A DNA stretch of 64,000 bases from Prevotella communis (GTDB lineage Bacteria > Bacteroidota > Bacteroidia > Bacteroidales > Bacteroidaceae): NCBI RefSeq assembly GCF_022024175.1, contig NZ_CP091794.1, forward strand, positions 372,001-436,000. The letters are read 5' to 3'. The notes under the pieces were generated by a model. The model made no database searches and had not been told where the DNA came from. It worked only from the letters and a program-made list of their open reading frames with translations. Position numbers and translations under genes: made by a program. Positions 17,748 through 27,036 of this stretch are shown piece after piece. How positions within the stretch are numbered: position 1 is the stretch's first letter; every line of letters begins with the position of its first letter.

Positions 17748-18827
17748 ATGAGAAAGTTACTTTTCCTGATTCTGGGCACCGTATTCTGCGGAACGGTGAA
17801 CGCTCAGACACAGTTGACGGAATATAAGCCCGGCGTGACCACGGAGGGGGCTGTGTATTTCCTGCCCAAGACGGCCGTGCGCTTTACTTTCCTGGTGGAG
17901 AAGACAACCTATATACCGGGTGATTTCGCTGCCTATGCACAGCGCTATATGCGACTGAGGGATGTGTCGCAGGAGCCCAGCACGCAATACCGTATCCTGC
18001 AGATCAAGCAGACGCCTGTTGCGGTGGCCGACTCCACGAAGAAATATGCGATCAAGTTTGATGCGAAGACAGTGGCCGCCAATGTGGCACTGGCAGACGA
18101 CGGACGCCTGCTGGCCATCAATGCCGAACCCAATGTGGATATGGAGGAGGCGCCTTTCAAGGCTGCTCCCAAGTCACAGCGCGTCAACCCGCGTCAGCTG
18201 ATGAACCAGGATATCCTCTCGGCCGGCAGTACCGCCAAGATGGCACAGCTCACCGCCCAGGAGATCTACGACCTGCGCGAGAACCGTAACCTGCTGATTA
18301 AGGGACAGGCCGACTTTATGCCGAAGGATGGTGAACAGCTGCGACTGATGCTGCATCAGATAGATACGCAGGACGAGGCGCTGACCAGCATGTTCAAGGG
18401 TACGTATGAGTGTGATACCACCGAACATGAGATCGTGGTTTGTCCTGACGGCTCTTTCGACCGTCAGCTGCTGTTCCGCCTCTCGCAGGTGAACGGACTG
18501 GTGGACAAGGACGACCTGTCGGGTGCACCTTATTATATAAGTGTGACGGACCTGAAGACGGTACCCGAGCCGGTGTACGACGAGAAGGCTGCCAAGGCTA
18601 AGAAGAAGGGCTATGAGGCCGGTGTCTATGTGAACGTGCCCGGACGTATGCGCGTGACGCTCTATCAGGGCATTGAGGCCATCCAGACCAGCGAACAGCC
18701 TGCGGCACAGTTTGGTAACGTGGAACTGCTCAGTGGTGAACTGTTCAACAAGCGCTATACCACACACCTGTGGCTCAACAGTCTGACGGGTGGCGTAGAG
18801 CGACTGGAAGCGGAACAACCGAAATAA
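17748..18827 (+). CDS. DUF4831-family exported protein
   Basis: 359 residues with a signal peptide (MRKLLFLILGTVFCGTVNAQ). The body matches the DUF4831 pattern of Bacteroidales (PGVTTEGAVYFLPKTAVRF near the N-terminus; the EIYDLRENRNLLIKGQADFM block at about 180-200). No catalytic motif is evident; probably periplasmic or outer-membrane associated. It lies 21 nt after nnrD, with only a tandem repeat between, so cotranscription is likely. Biological role unknown. Confidence 0.8.
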   Translation: MRKLLFLILGTVFCGTVNAQTQLTEYKPGVTTEGAVYFLPKTAVRFTFLVEKTTYIPGDFAAYAQRYMRLRDVSQEPSTQYRILQIKQTPVAVADSTKKYAIKFDAKTVAANVALADDGRLLAINAEPNVDMEEAPFKAAPKSQRVNPRQLMNQDILSAGSTAKMAQLTAQEIYDLRENRNLLIKGQADFMPKDGEQLRLMLHQIDTQDEALTSMFKGTYECDTTEHEIVVCPDGSFDRQLLFRLSQVNGLVDKDDLSGAPYYISVTDLKTVPEPVYDEKAAKAKKKGYEAGVYVNVPGRMRVTLYQGIEAIQTSEQPAAQFGNVELLSGELFNKRYTTHLWLNSLTGGVERLEAEQPK

Positions 18828-18845
18828 GGAGTTAAGGAGTTAAAG
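18825..18845 (+). repeat. GGAGTTAA repeat at the DUF4831 stop codon
   Basis: TAAGGAGTTAAGGAGTTAAA: the TAA stop is the first of three TAA-bearing units with 8-bp spacing. Confidence 0.7.
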
Positions 18846-18865
18846 ACGATAGATATAAACAAAAA

Positions 18866-18895
18866 ATAATCCCCACCAAATTGGCGGGGATTAAT
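18866..18895. terminator. Bidirectional terminator between DUF4831 gene and fba
   Basis: TAATCCCC / GGGGATTA with inner CCA/TGG pairs. A and T tracts on both sides allow it to serve both convergent genes. Confidence 0.85.
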
Positions 18896-18913
18896 TTTAT
18901 CTGAATGATTGGA

Positions 18914-19915
18914 TTAGCACTGAGCGAGTTTGCCGTCAGAACCGAGCACATTCACAATCTTGTGGATGTACATCTTCTTCATGTTCTCACGAGCGGGCTT
19001 CAGATACTGACGAGGATCGAAATCTCCAGGATGCTCAGCCAGATGCTTACGGATGGCAGCAGTCATAGCCAAACGAGAGTCTGAGTCGATGTTGATCTTA
19101 CATACAGCGCTCTTAGCAGCCTTGCGGAGCTGCTCCTCGGGGATACCGATAGCTGCCTCAAGGTGACCACCGTACTTGTTGATGGTGTTAACCTCGTCCA
19201 TAGGAACTGAAGAAGAACCGTGAAGTACAATGGGGAATCCAGGAAGCTTCTGCTCAATCTCGTGCAGGATGTCGAATGCCAATGGTGGTGGAACGAGCAC
19301 GCCGTTTACGAGTGTGCACTGCTCAGGAGTGAACTTGTGAGCACCGTGAGAAGTACCGATAGAGATAGCCAGAGAGTCGCAACCAGTGCGAGTAGCGAAG
19401 TCGATAACCTCCTCAGGCTTGGTGTAGTGAGACTCTGCAGAAGAAACCTCATCCTCAACACCAGCGAGCACACCGAGCTCAGCCTCAACGGTTACGTCAA
19501 ACTGATGAGCATACTCTACAACCTTCTTAGCCAGGGCAACGTTCTCCTCGTAAGGCAGTGAAGAACCGTCGATCATCACTGAAGAGAAACCGTTGTCGAT
19601 ACAGTCCTTACAGAGCTCGAAGGTATCACCGTGGTCGAGGTGCAGAACGATCTCAGGATGCTCACAGCCGAGCTCCTTAGCATACTCAACAGCACCCTTG
19701 GCCAGGTTGCGGAGAATGGTACCGTTAGCATAGTTACGGGCACCCTTGGAAACCTGCATGATAACAGGTGACTTTGTCTCAACAGCAGCCATAACGATAG
19801 CCTGCATCTGCTCCATTGTGTTGAAGTTGAAAGCGGGGATAGCATAGCCACCAGCCACTGCTCTCTTGAACATCTCGCGGGTATTTACGAGACCCAAATC
19901 CTTGTAATTTACCAT
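18914..19915 (-). CDS. fba: Class II fructose-bisphosphate aldolase
   Basis: 333 residues. Zinc-site motif LHLDHGDTF at 91-99 (H92, D94, H95), YTKPEEV, ISIGTSHGAHKF and LHGSSSVP, all typical of class II aldolases. It splits fructose-1,6-bisphosphate into dihydroxyacetone phosphate and glyceraldehyde-3-phosphate in glycolysis and runs in reverse in gluconeogenesis. Monocistronic, with promoter box TAACTTTG about 45 nt upstream and an A-rich leader. Confidence 0.95.
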   Translation of the reverse strand: MVNYKDLGLVNTREMFKRAVAGGYAIPAFNFNTMEQMQAIVMAAVETKSPVIMQVSKGARNYANGTILRNLAKGAVEYAKELGCEHPEIVLHLDHGDTFELCKDCIDNGFSSVMIDGSSLPYEENVALAKKVVEYAHQFDVTVEAELGVLAGVEDEVSSAESHYTKPEEVIDFATRTGCDSLAISIGTSHGAHKFTPEQCTLVNGVLVPPPLAFDILHEIEQKLPGFPIVLHGSSSVPMDEVNTINKYGGHLEAAIGIPEEQLRKAAKSAVCKINIDSDSRLAMTAAIRKHLAEHPGDFDPRQYLKPARENMKKMYIHKIVNVLGSDGKLAQC

Positions 19916-19959
19916 AATTTTTTTTATTTATAAAAGATATTATCTCAAATTTTCGAGCG

Positions 19960-19967
19960 CAAAGTTA
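19960..19967 (-). promoter_or_regulatory. -7 box of fba
   Basis: TAACTTTG on the minus strand, 44 nt before the start codon. Confidence 0.7.
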
Positions 19968-19976
19968 CGAAAAAAA

Positions 19977-20190
19977 AGTGAAGAGTGAAAAGTGAAAAGT
20001 GAAGAATTTGCTGCCATGGCTCCTTTTTTTAGATAATTTGCCATGACAACAGACTATAAAGTCTGATTTTGTCAATCACACTTATCAAAGCGGTAGCAAA
20101 TTTTTCATTCACAATTACCTGTGCGGTAGCAAATTTCATTCCCGACGTACCGTCGCCTACCCGTTGCCTTTCACTTTTCACTATTCCCTT
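19977..20190. repeat. Repeat-rich gap between the LytTR gene and fba
   Basis: No gene is seen here. It holds AGTGAAGAGTGAAAAGTGAA...GAATTTGCTGCC (19977-20015), an imperfect palindrome TGACA/TGTCA with CAGACT/AGTCTG (20044-20074), two heads GCGGTAGCAAATTT (20090 and 20123) and a CTTTCACTTTTCACTATTCC tail (20165). The heads and tails are those of the dispersed element described at 23174 and 57317. Confidence 0.75.
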
Positions 20191-20195
20191 TACCC

Positions 20196-20906
20196 TCACA
20201 CCAGCGTGTGTTGCTCCAGAAAGTTCATCACCTCATCCTTGTAGTTGTCGGACACGGGGATGTACTGGTCGCCGAAGACGATGCGCAGGCGGTCGACAGA
20301 CTGCACCTTGGACATGTGGACGATATAGCTGCGGTGGGTGCGCAGGAACTCGGGGTGGGGGAGGTAGTCCTCCAGACGCTTCATGGACATGAGCGACATC
20401 ACCTTCTCACCCGACTCCAGGTAGAAGCGTACGTAGTCCTTCAGTCCCTCGATATAGAGAATATCGTCGAGGTCGAGGCGCAGCAGCTTGTATTCGCTCT
20501 TCACAAAGAGGAAACGGTCCTGCAGATGGACGTTCTGCTTCTTCTGTGTGGAGAACAACTCCAGCGCCTTGTCCGTGGACTTCAGGAAATCCTCATAGCC
20601 GATGGGCTTCAGCAGGTAGTCGAGCGCACTGACACGGAAGCCTTCGATGGCATATTGCGAGAAGGCTGTGGTAAAGATGACCTTTGTCTCATGGGGCAGG
20701 ATCTTGGCGAACTCGATACCACTGAGTTCTGGCATCTGGATATCCAGGAACAGCAGTTGTACGGGGTCGTCACGCAAGTCGCGCATAGCCGTCACGGCAC
20801 TGTTGTAAGTACCCTTCAGTTCAAGATAAGGGGTTTTCTTCACATAACTCTCTAAAAGACCCGCAGCCAGAGGCTCGTCGTCAATGATAGCACAAGATAT
20901 AACCAT
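20196..20906 (-). CDS. LytTR-type response regulator
   Basis: 236 residues. Receiver domain at 1-120 with IIDDEP (D9, D10), phospho-acceptor D55 in LFLDIQMPELSG and K100 in DYLLKPI. LytTR DNA-binding domain at about 130-236 (ILYIEGLKDYVRFYL, FLRTHRSYIVH). It is presumably phosphorylated by the LytS-like kinase encoded 17 nt upstream. It ends a six-gene unit that starts with tolC, so it likely controls or senses the MacAB-type exporter. Confidence 0.93.
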   Translation of the reverse strand: MVISCAIIDDEPLAAGLLESYVKKTPYLELKGTYNSAVTAMRDLRDDPVQLLFLDIQMPELSGIEFAKILPHETKVIFTTAFSQYAIEGFRVSALDYLLKPIGYEDFLKSTDKALELFSTQKKQNVHLQDRFLFVKSEYKLLRLDLDDILYIEGLKDYVRFYLESGEKVMSLMSMKRLEDYLPHPEFLRTHRSYIVHMSKVQSVDRLRIVFGDQYIPVSDNYKDEVMNFLEQHTLV

Positions 20907-20922
20907 TGGATTTTGTGTTTTA

Positions 20923-21952
20923 TTATTTAGTATCTATTGTGATTCTTGAGTAATACGTCTTACCATCGTCGGTAACTCCTTTCTCCCAGATGTGTTTTTC
21001 CGGATAGATAAGCTGCAGTCGGCGCTCCACCTGCTGCAGGCCGATGCCGTGACCGCTGCGGTCTTCCTCCGTCTTGGGGAAGTTGGAGTTGCGGATATCG
21101 AAGGTCACCACACGGTTGGCCTTGTCGATAAACACCTGGATATGCACAAAACTGGGTTCCGTGGGACTGATGCCATGCTTGAAGGCATTCTCTACAAGCG
21201 AGATGATGAGCATGGGCGAGATGCGCAGGTCGCACGACAGACAGTTGACCTCAAACGACACATCGACCCCTGCCGGCATGCGCAACTTCATCAGATTGAC
21301 GTAGTTTCTGATGAAATCGACCTCCTCCTTCAGGGGCACCGTGGGCTCCTGATACTCATAGAGCATGTGGCGCAGCATCTTCGACAGTTCCATGATGGCC
21401 TCCTGAGCCCGTTCGGCACTGATGGCGGTGAGGGCGTAGATGTTATTCAGGGTATTGAGCAGAAAATGAGGATTAATCTGGTTGCGCAGGTTCTTCAATT
21501 CTGCCTGTGCACGAGCTGCCTCTGTATCTTTCAGTTTCTGGTCGGTGGTGACCCACTTACGTGCCAGGGCCAGGGCGGTGGCACCAGCTGCGAAGACTGC
21601 CAGATTGAGACTGTCGCGTACAATATACGAGATCGTTCCTAAGAGGTCGTAGGTACGTCGCATATGATGGAGGTTGAACATCTCGTTGGTGTACTGCATC
21701 CAGTAGTGCAGGGTGACACCTAACACGGTGATCAGCACCACATTGATGAGCAGGTCGTAGCGGTGCTTGCCCTCGACAAAGAACTTAGGCGCCAGCACCA
21801 GATAATTGAGGTAGAACACAATCATCAGGAACAGGGGCTGCATACAGGTCATCAAGTAGTGGACCCCGTTAAAGCCCATACCCCTCCAGTAGGTGAGGGG
21901 CGACAGGAAAAGGAATGCCCAAAGGGCAATGTGGCACATGCCTGCGATATGC

Positions 21953-21960
<8 letters not shown>
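20923..21960 (-). CDS. LytS/YehU-type sensor histidine kinase
   Basis: 345 residues. Four hydrophobic segments in the first 135 residues, then a coiled linker and a His_kinase domain with the phospho-acceptor H165 in QINPHFLLNTLNN, and a HATPase domain with SLVENAFKHGI and GHGIGLQQVERRL. No periplasmic sensor domain of any size, so it may sense the membrane or the exporter itself. Its start overlaps the MacB permease stop by 8 nt, showing tight coupling with transport. Confidence 0.93.
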
Positions 21961-23173
<1,213 letters not shown>

Positions 23174-23213
23174 GCGGTAGCAAATTTTTCACTTTTCACT
23201 GTTCACTTTTCCC
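23174..23213 (-). repeat. Dispersed element filling the gap between MacB ATPase and permease
   Basis: On the minus strand: GGGAAAAGTGAACAGTGAAA, then AGTGAAAAATTTGCTACCGC. It occupies every base between the ATPase stop and the permease ATG. Same head (GCGGTAGCAAATT) and heptad tail (GTGAAAA) as at 57317-57436, 61828 and 45968. Confidence 0.9.
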
Positions 23214-24029
23214 TTAGTCATCGTTCATCACGGGCAGGGCTGCCAAAGCCTCTGCTGCCGACTTGATGTTCTCGTTGTAGGTATCCTCACGGATCTTGCC
23301 GTCGCGCAGGTTGATATTACGGCTGCTATACTCGGCAATCTCAGGGTTGTGGGTCACGAAGATGATGGTGTGGCCCTGGCGGTACAGTTCCTGGAAGAGC
23401 ACCAGCATCTCGAAGGAGGTGCGTGTGTCCAGGTTACCCGTAGCCTCGTCGGCCAGCAGCACGGCAGGCTCGTTGACCAGGGCACGGGCGATAGCCACGC
23501 GCTGCATCTGTCCACCCGACATCTGGTTCGACTTATGGTCGAGGCGGTCGCCCAGTCCTACTGCCTGCAGGGCCTTGATGGCACGTTCGCGGCGCTCGGT
23601 GGCCGACACGCTGGGGTTGTACATCAACGGCAGTTCCACATTCTCCACAGCCGTGGTCTTGGCCAGCAGATTGTAGTTCTGGAACACAAAGCCGATCTTA
23701 CGGTTGCGCAGATGGGCGCGCTGGGTCTTCGACATCTCACGCACGGAGATACCGTCGAGCAGGTATTCGCCGCTGGTAGGGGTGTCCAGGCAGCCCAACT
23801 GGTTGAGCAGGGTGGATTTTCCCGAGCCTGACGTACCCTGGATGGTGACGAACTCGCCTTCATATATCTTGAACGAGACACCGCGAAGGGCCTTCACCGT
23901 CTCGCTGCCCACCTTGAAGTAGCGCTTGACGTTCTGCAGCTCAATGACGACGCGACCCTCCTCCTGCCCCTCCCTGCGAGGGAGGGGAGTGGTTAGCCCG
24001 TTCTCAGTCTTTATCTTGTCTTCATTCAT
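23214..24029 (-). CDS. MacB-type ABC transporter ATPase
   Basis: 271 residues. The ATPase core starts near residue 27 (VVIELQNVKRYF): Walker A GTSGSGKST at 65-73, signature [14 protein letters not shown], Walker B VLLADEATG and the H-loop VTHNPEI. The first 26 residues (with TTPLPRREGQEEGR) are unusual: they are encoded by a G/C-rich hairpin repeat whose inverted twin lies just upstream of the ATG. Either the repeat was captured into the gene, or translation starts further in. It energises the permease of the same operon. Confidence 0.9.
   Translation of the reverse strand: MNEDKIKTENGLTTPLPRREGQEEGRVVIELQNVKRYFKVGSETVKALRGVSFKIYEGEFVTIQGTSGSGKSTLLNQLGCLDTPTSGEYLLDGISVREMSKTQRAHLRNRKIGFVFQNYNLLAKTTAVENVELPLMYNPSVSATERRERAIKALQAVGLGDRLDHKSNQMSGGQMQRVAIARALVNEPAVLLADEATGNLDTRTSFEMLVLFQELYRQGHTIIFVTHNPEIAEYSSRNINLRDGKIREDTYNENIKSAAEALAALPVMNDD
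23954..23996 (-). repeat. G-rich hairpin repeat inside the ATPase 5' coding end
   Basis: A perfect 9-bp stem CCCCTCCCT-GCG-AGGGAGGGG plus flanks (ACTCCCCTCCCTCGCAGGGA on the coding strand). It encodes about residues 12-25 of the ATPase. Confidence 0.85.
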
Positions 24030-24044
24030 ATGATTATCTCTATC

Positions 24045-24082
24045 TACTCCCCTCCATTCAGGGAGGGGGCGGGGGTGGGTCT
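24045..24082 (+). repeat. G-rich hairpin repeat, inverted second copy
   Basis: ACTCCCCTCCATTCAGGGAG followed by GGGGCGGGGGTGGGTC, the same element in the opposite orientation. It starts directly after the MacA stop codon (minus strand). Its end AGACCCACCCCCG recurs in the last codons of the upstream tolC (about 25310-25322). Confidence 0.85.
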
Positions 24083-25279
24083 TTACTTTTTCTGTTGTTG
24101 TCCGTTCTGCTGCCTGTTGTTTCTTGGACGCGGCATGAAGGGGTTCTGTGCCTGCTGGTCCTGACCGGCACCGTCGCCACCGTCGATACTGAAGTCAACC
24201 AGTACGTCGGTACCTTCGGCGATGCCACTGACAATCTCGGTCAGCAGGCCATTGGTGGTACCCACTTCCACCTTATGGGCCTTGAACACATCACCTTCCT
24301 TGGTCCATACCTTGAAGTCGCCCTCGCAATCCTCCACCTTCTGCTGTTCGGTGAGCAGGGCCTCGTTGGGCGTGAAGCGCAGTGCCTTTGAGGGAACGGC
24401 CATCACATCATTCTTCTCCATGGTGTAGATGGTGACATTGGCGGTGAGACCTGGCTTCAGTTTGAGATCATTGTTGGGAGCCGAGATAACTACCTCGTAG
24501 GTCACCACATTACTCTCTGTGGTGGCCTGCTGGCGCACCTGTGTGACCTGTCCCTCGAAATGGTCATCGGGGAAGGCATCCACGGTGAAGGTGACACGCT
24601 GTCCCTCCTTCACGCCACCGATGTCGGCCTCGTCGATATCAGCAATCACGCGCATATCGGTCAGGTCCTGTGCAATGGTGAAGAGCTCAGGGGTGTTGAA
24701 AGAAGCAGCCACGGTCTGTCCCTCTTCCACGGCTTTCGACAGTACCACACCGTCGATAGGACTGGTGATGGTGGCATAGCCCAGGTTGGTCTGTGCCTTC
24801 TGCACACTCTCGCGGGAGGTGTTCACCTGTTCCTTGGCCTTGAGGTACGACAGTTTGGCTGTCTCATATTCATCGGCGCTCACCAGCCCCTTGTTGAACA
24901 GCGTCTGGTAGCGGTTGAAATTCGTCTGCTCGTAGTTCAGCGTGCTCTGTGCCGACGACAGGTTGGCCTGTGCCGTCTTCAGTTCACTGGTCAGGTTGGT
25001 CTTGTCCAGTTCGGCGATGACCTGACCCTTCTTCACCACGGAGTTGTAGTCAACATAGAGCTTGGATACGATACCGCTGACCTGTGTACCTACGGTGACG
25101 GAGGTAACGGGTTCGATGGTACCTGTTGCAGTGATGGAACTCTTGATACTGGTACGTTCCACCTTTGCCGTCTCGAAAGAGACGGTGTTCTCTTTCTTGC
25201 CGCCCGACAGGAGGTAGGCGGCGACAGCCACGACAGCCACAACGGCAATGACGATGGCCCAAGTTTTTTTGTTATTCAT
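24083..25279 (-). CDS. macA: MacA-like periplasmic adaptor (HlyD/RND family)
   Basis: 398 residues. Membrane anchor at about 7-26 (WAIVIAVVAVVAVAAYLLSG), then a barrel-sandwich lipoyl half (TVGTQVSGIVSKLYVDYNS), a helical hairpin (about 80-150), the second lipoyl half (ATITSPIDGVVLSKAVEEGQ) and beta-barrel domains. The C-terminus is Gln/Asn-rich (NNRQQNGQQQKK). It links the MacB permease to the TolC channel across the periplasm. Second gene of the operon, 14 nt after tolC. Confidence 0.92.
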   Translation of the reverse strand: MNNKKTWAIVIAVVAVVAVAAYLLSGGKKENTVSFETAKVERTSIKSSITATGTIEPVTSVTVGTQVSGIVSKLYVDYNSVVKKGQVIAELDKTNLTSELKTAQANLSSAQSTLNYEQTNFNRYQTLFNKGLVSADEYETAKLSYLKAKEQVNTSRESVQKAQTNLGYATITSPIDGVVLSKAVEEGQTVAASFNTPELFTIAQDLTDMRVIADIDEADIGGVKEGQRVTFTVDAFPDDHFEGQVTQVRQQATTESNVVTYEVVISAPNNDLKLKPGLTANVTIYTMEKNDVMAVPSKALRFTPNEALLTEQQKVEDCEGDFKVWTKEGDVFKAHKVEVGTTNGLLTEIVSGIAEGTDVLVDFSIDGGDGAGQDQQAQNPFMPRPRNNRQQNGQQQKK

Positions 25280-25293
25280 ATCTTGTCTTATTT

Positions 25294-26670
25294 TTATTTC
25301 GTGATATCGGGGGTGGGTCTTCCTTCACTATAGAAACGCAGCAACTGCTGGTTCAGGATGGTCTGGTACTTGGACTGCAGACGGTTCTGCTGGGCCGACA
25401 GCAGCTTGTCCTTGCCATTCATCAGTTCGATGATATTGGTGAGACCCAGGTTGAACTTCTCTGCCAGCAGGTCATAGCTCTGCTGTTCACTCTCTACCGT
25501 GGTCTGGGCCGCACGGAAACGCTGTTGGTTGGTATTGGCATCCAGCCAGTAGCCTTCGATGGTCTGGTAGAGCGTCTTCTGCTGATCCTGCAGGTCCAGC
25601 TGTGCCTGCTGGCGCTGGATCTTGGCCTTGTTCACCGAGGTACGTGTCTGACGACCGTCGAACAGGGGAACGCTCAGGGTCAGTCCGGCCTGCGTACTGA
25701 AGTTGGTCTTCATCTGATTGCTCCATCCGTTGGACGACAGGGAGTTGGTGCTGGTAGAGAAACTGCCCGACAGGCTGAGGCTGGGCAGCCAGCCGGCCTT
25801 GGCAATCTTCACGTTGAGGTCGCTGCTCTCGATGGCCAGTTTGGAACTCTCTATCTCCGGACGGCTCAGCAGCGCCTGCTGGTATACGTTCTGCAGGGCG
25901 GGAATCTCGGCCAGGGCCTGGTCGTCGGTCGTCTGCGGGATGACCACGTCGAACTCCTCCTCACCGGTCAGCTCCAACAGTTGTTTCAGTTGCAGCTTGT
26001 AGTTGGCCATCTGTGCCTGTGCATCCACCACATTATATTCGTCGGAGGCACGCTGGGCGGTCAACTGTGCCAGGTCGGCCTTTGACATCTTGCCAACCTC
26101 AACCATCTCCTTGCCGCGCTCCTCGTTCTTCTGACTGGTCTCCAGACTGGCCTTGCTCACCTTGATGCTCTCGTCGAGATAGAGGATCTGTACGTAGAGC
26201 TGGGCAATGCGCTCCTGGATACTGTTGGCTGTCTCGGCCACCTGCAGTTCAGCCTGCTGGCCCGACAGTTTGTTGAGCTTCACATTGTTGGTGTTCTTGT
26301 TGCCGTTCCATACGGTCCACTGGGCATTGACGCCATAGGAGCCGTTCAGGTAGGTCTTGTCCACCTTGGTGTTGACCATACCGTTGGTCACCGTGGTGCT
26401 TCCCGTGTCCTGCCAGGGACGGTAGCCCAGGCTCTGGTTAGCCGATGCGCTGACGGTAGGGAGCAGGGCGCCCTTGGAGCCTTTGACATCCTCTACGGCC
26501 GACTGCTGACTGAGACGTGCTTTCTGCAGGGTGATATTGTTTTGCATGGCATAGTCAATACATTCCTGCATCGTCCACTGCTTTTGCGCATGGGTGGGTA
26601 TAAAGGCGAAAAGAAAAAGGGGTATCATCCCTTTCGTTCCAACCTTTATCTTGTTAATAAATTGCTTCAT
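25294..26670 (-). CDS. tolC: TolC-family outer-membrane efflux protein
   Basis: About 458 residues from the ATG at 26670. A longer in-frame start at 26727 would lie upstream of the likely transcription start and is rejected. The signal peptide ends near THAQ; two TolC repeats with long coiled coils follow (TMQECIDYAMQNNITLQKAR at the start; GLTNIIELMNGKDKLLSAQQ near the end). First gene of the minus-strand unit tolC-macA-macB-kinase-regulator. Its C-terminal residues RPTPDITK are unusual for the family and coincide with the dispersed AGACCCACCCCCG repeat. Confidence 0.9.
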   Translation of the reverse strand: MKQFINKIKVGTKGMIPLFLFAFIPTHAQKQWTMQECIDYAMQNNITLQKARLSQQSAVEDVKGSKGALLPTVSASANQSLGYRPWQDTGSTTVTNGMVNTKVDKTYLNGSYGVNAQWTVWNGNKNTNNVKLNKLSGQQAELQVAETANSIQERIAQLYVQILYLDESIKVSKASLETSQKNEERGKEMVEVGKMSKADLAQLTAQRASDEYNVVDAQAQMANYKLQLKQLLELTGEEEFDVVIPQTTDDQALAEIPALQNVYQQALLSRPEIESSKLAIESSDLNVKIAKAGWLPSLSLSGSFSTSTNSLSSNGWSNQMKTNFSTQAGLTLSVPLFDGRQTRTSVNKAKIQRQQAQLDLQDQQKTLYQTIEGYWLDANTNQQRFRAAQTTVESEQQSYDLLAEKFNLGLTNIIELMNGKDKLLSAQQNRLQSKYQTILNQQLLRFYSEGRPTPDITK

Positions 26671-26712
26671 GTTAATGTCTGTCGTTTTGATTACTTTTAC
26701 ATTTTCACGGTG

Positions 26713-26720
26713 CAAAATTA
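26713..26720 (-). promoter_or_regulatory. -7 box of the tolC-macAB-kinase operon
   Basis: TAATTTTG on the minus strand, 42 nt before the chosen tolC ATG. No good -33 element. Confidence 0.6.
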
Positions 26721-26790
26721 GAAACAATTTCCGATATAATGAAATAATATAGGCAGAATTTGTCTATTTATAGAATTTTTATGCCTTTTT

Positions 26791-26803
26791 GTCGGGGAAA
26801 TGT
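26791..26803 (-). promoter_or_regulatory. 13-bp site shared with the DUF2807 promoter
   Basis: ACATTTCCCCGAC on the minus strand. The identical 13-mer is inside the ECF-like promoter of the DUF2807 gene at 27812-27824. The -10 position here reads GCATAAA rather than CGTCTAA. Confidence 0.45.
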
Positions 26804-26828
26804 GCGGTTTTTAATTTTTTTATGGCAT

Positions 26829-26892
26829 AAAAAAAGGGTCACCGCTGTGACCCAACCTTTGTTAACCTTAAATCTAATACTATGAAAAACAC
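26829..26892 (-). ncRNA. Candidate small RNA, about 60 nt, with own promoter and terminator
   Basis: A complete minus-strand transcription unit without a convincing ORF. The promoter TTTG-N20-TAATTTTG lies at 26897-26928. The body reads TTTTTCATAGTATTAGATTT then AAGGTTAACAAAGGTT. A perfect 7-bp terminator stem GGGTCAC-AGCG-GTGACCC is followed by seven T. The body looks like a conserved Bacteroidales intergenic sequence from memory, which I cannot verify. The plus strand offers only a 28-codon frame (from 26881) with no promoter. It ends about 110 nt upstream of the tolC promoter. The rest of 26905-27036 holds nothing I recognise. Confidence 0.7.
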
Positions 26893-26896
26893 GATG

Positions 26897-26928
26897 CAAA
26901 ATTATACCTTTTTGCTTTCAGATACAAA
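26897..26928 (-). promoter_or_regulatory. Promoter of the candidate small RNA
   Basis: TTTG (26925-26928), exactly 20 bp, TAATTTTG (26897-26904) on the minus strand; one of the best matches to the Bacteroidota consensus in the window. Confidence 0.8.
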
Positions 26929-27036
26929 CTTTTTTGGCGATTTTTCTTTCAATCTGCAATATAATTGATTTATATCAATGTAAAATGCCTCTTAAAGCGT
27001 GTTCATATTACAATTACGCATCGCTGTACTTTTTTA

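Noticed and set aside
26881..26967. 28-codon ORF on the plus strand (MKNTMQNYTFLL...)
   Set aside because: No plus-strand promoter; the same bases form the promoter and 5' part of a well-defined minus-strand small RNA unit.
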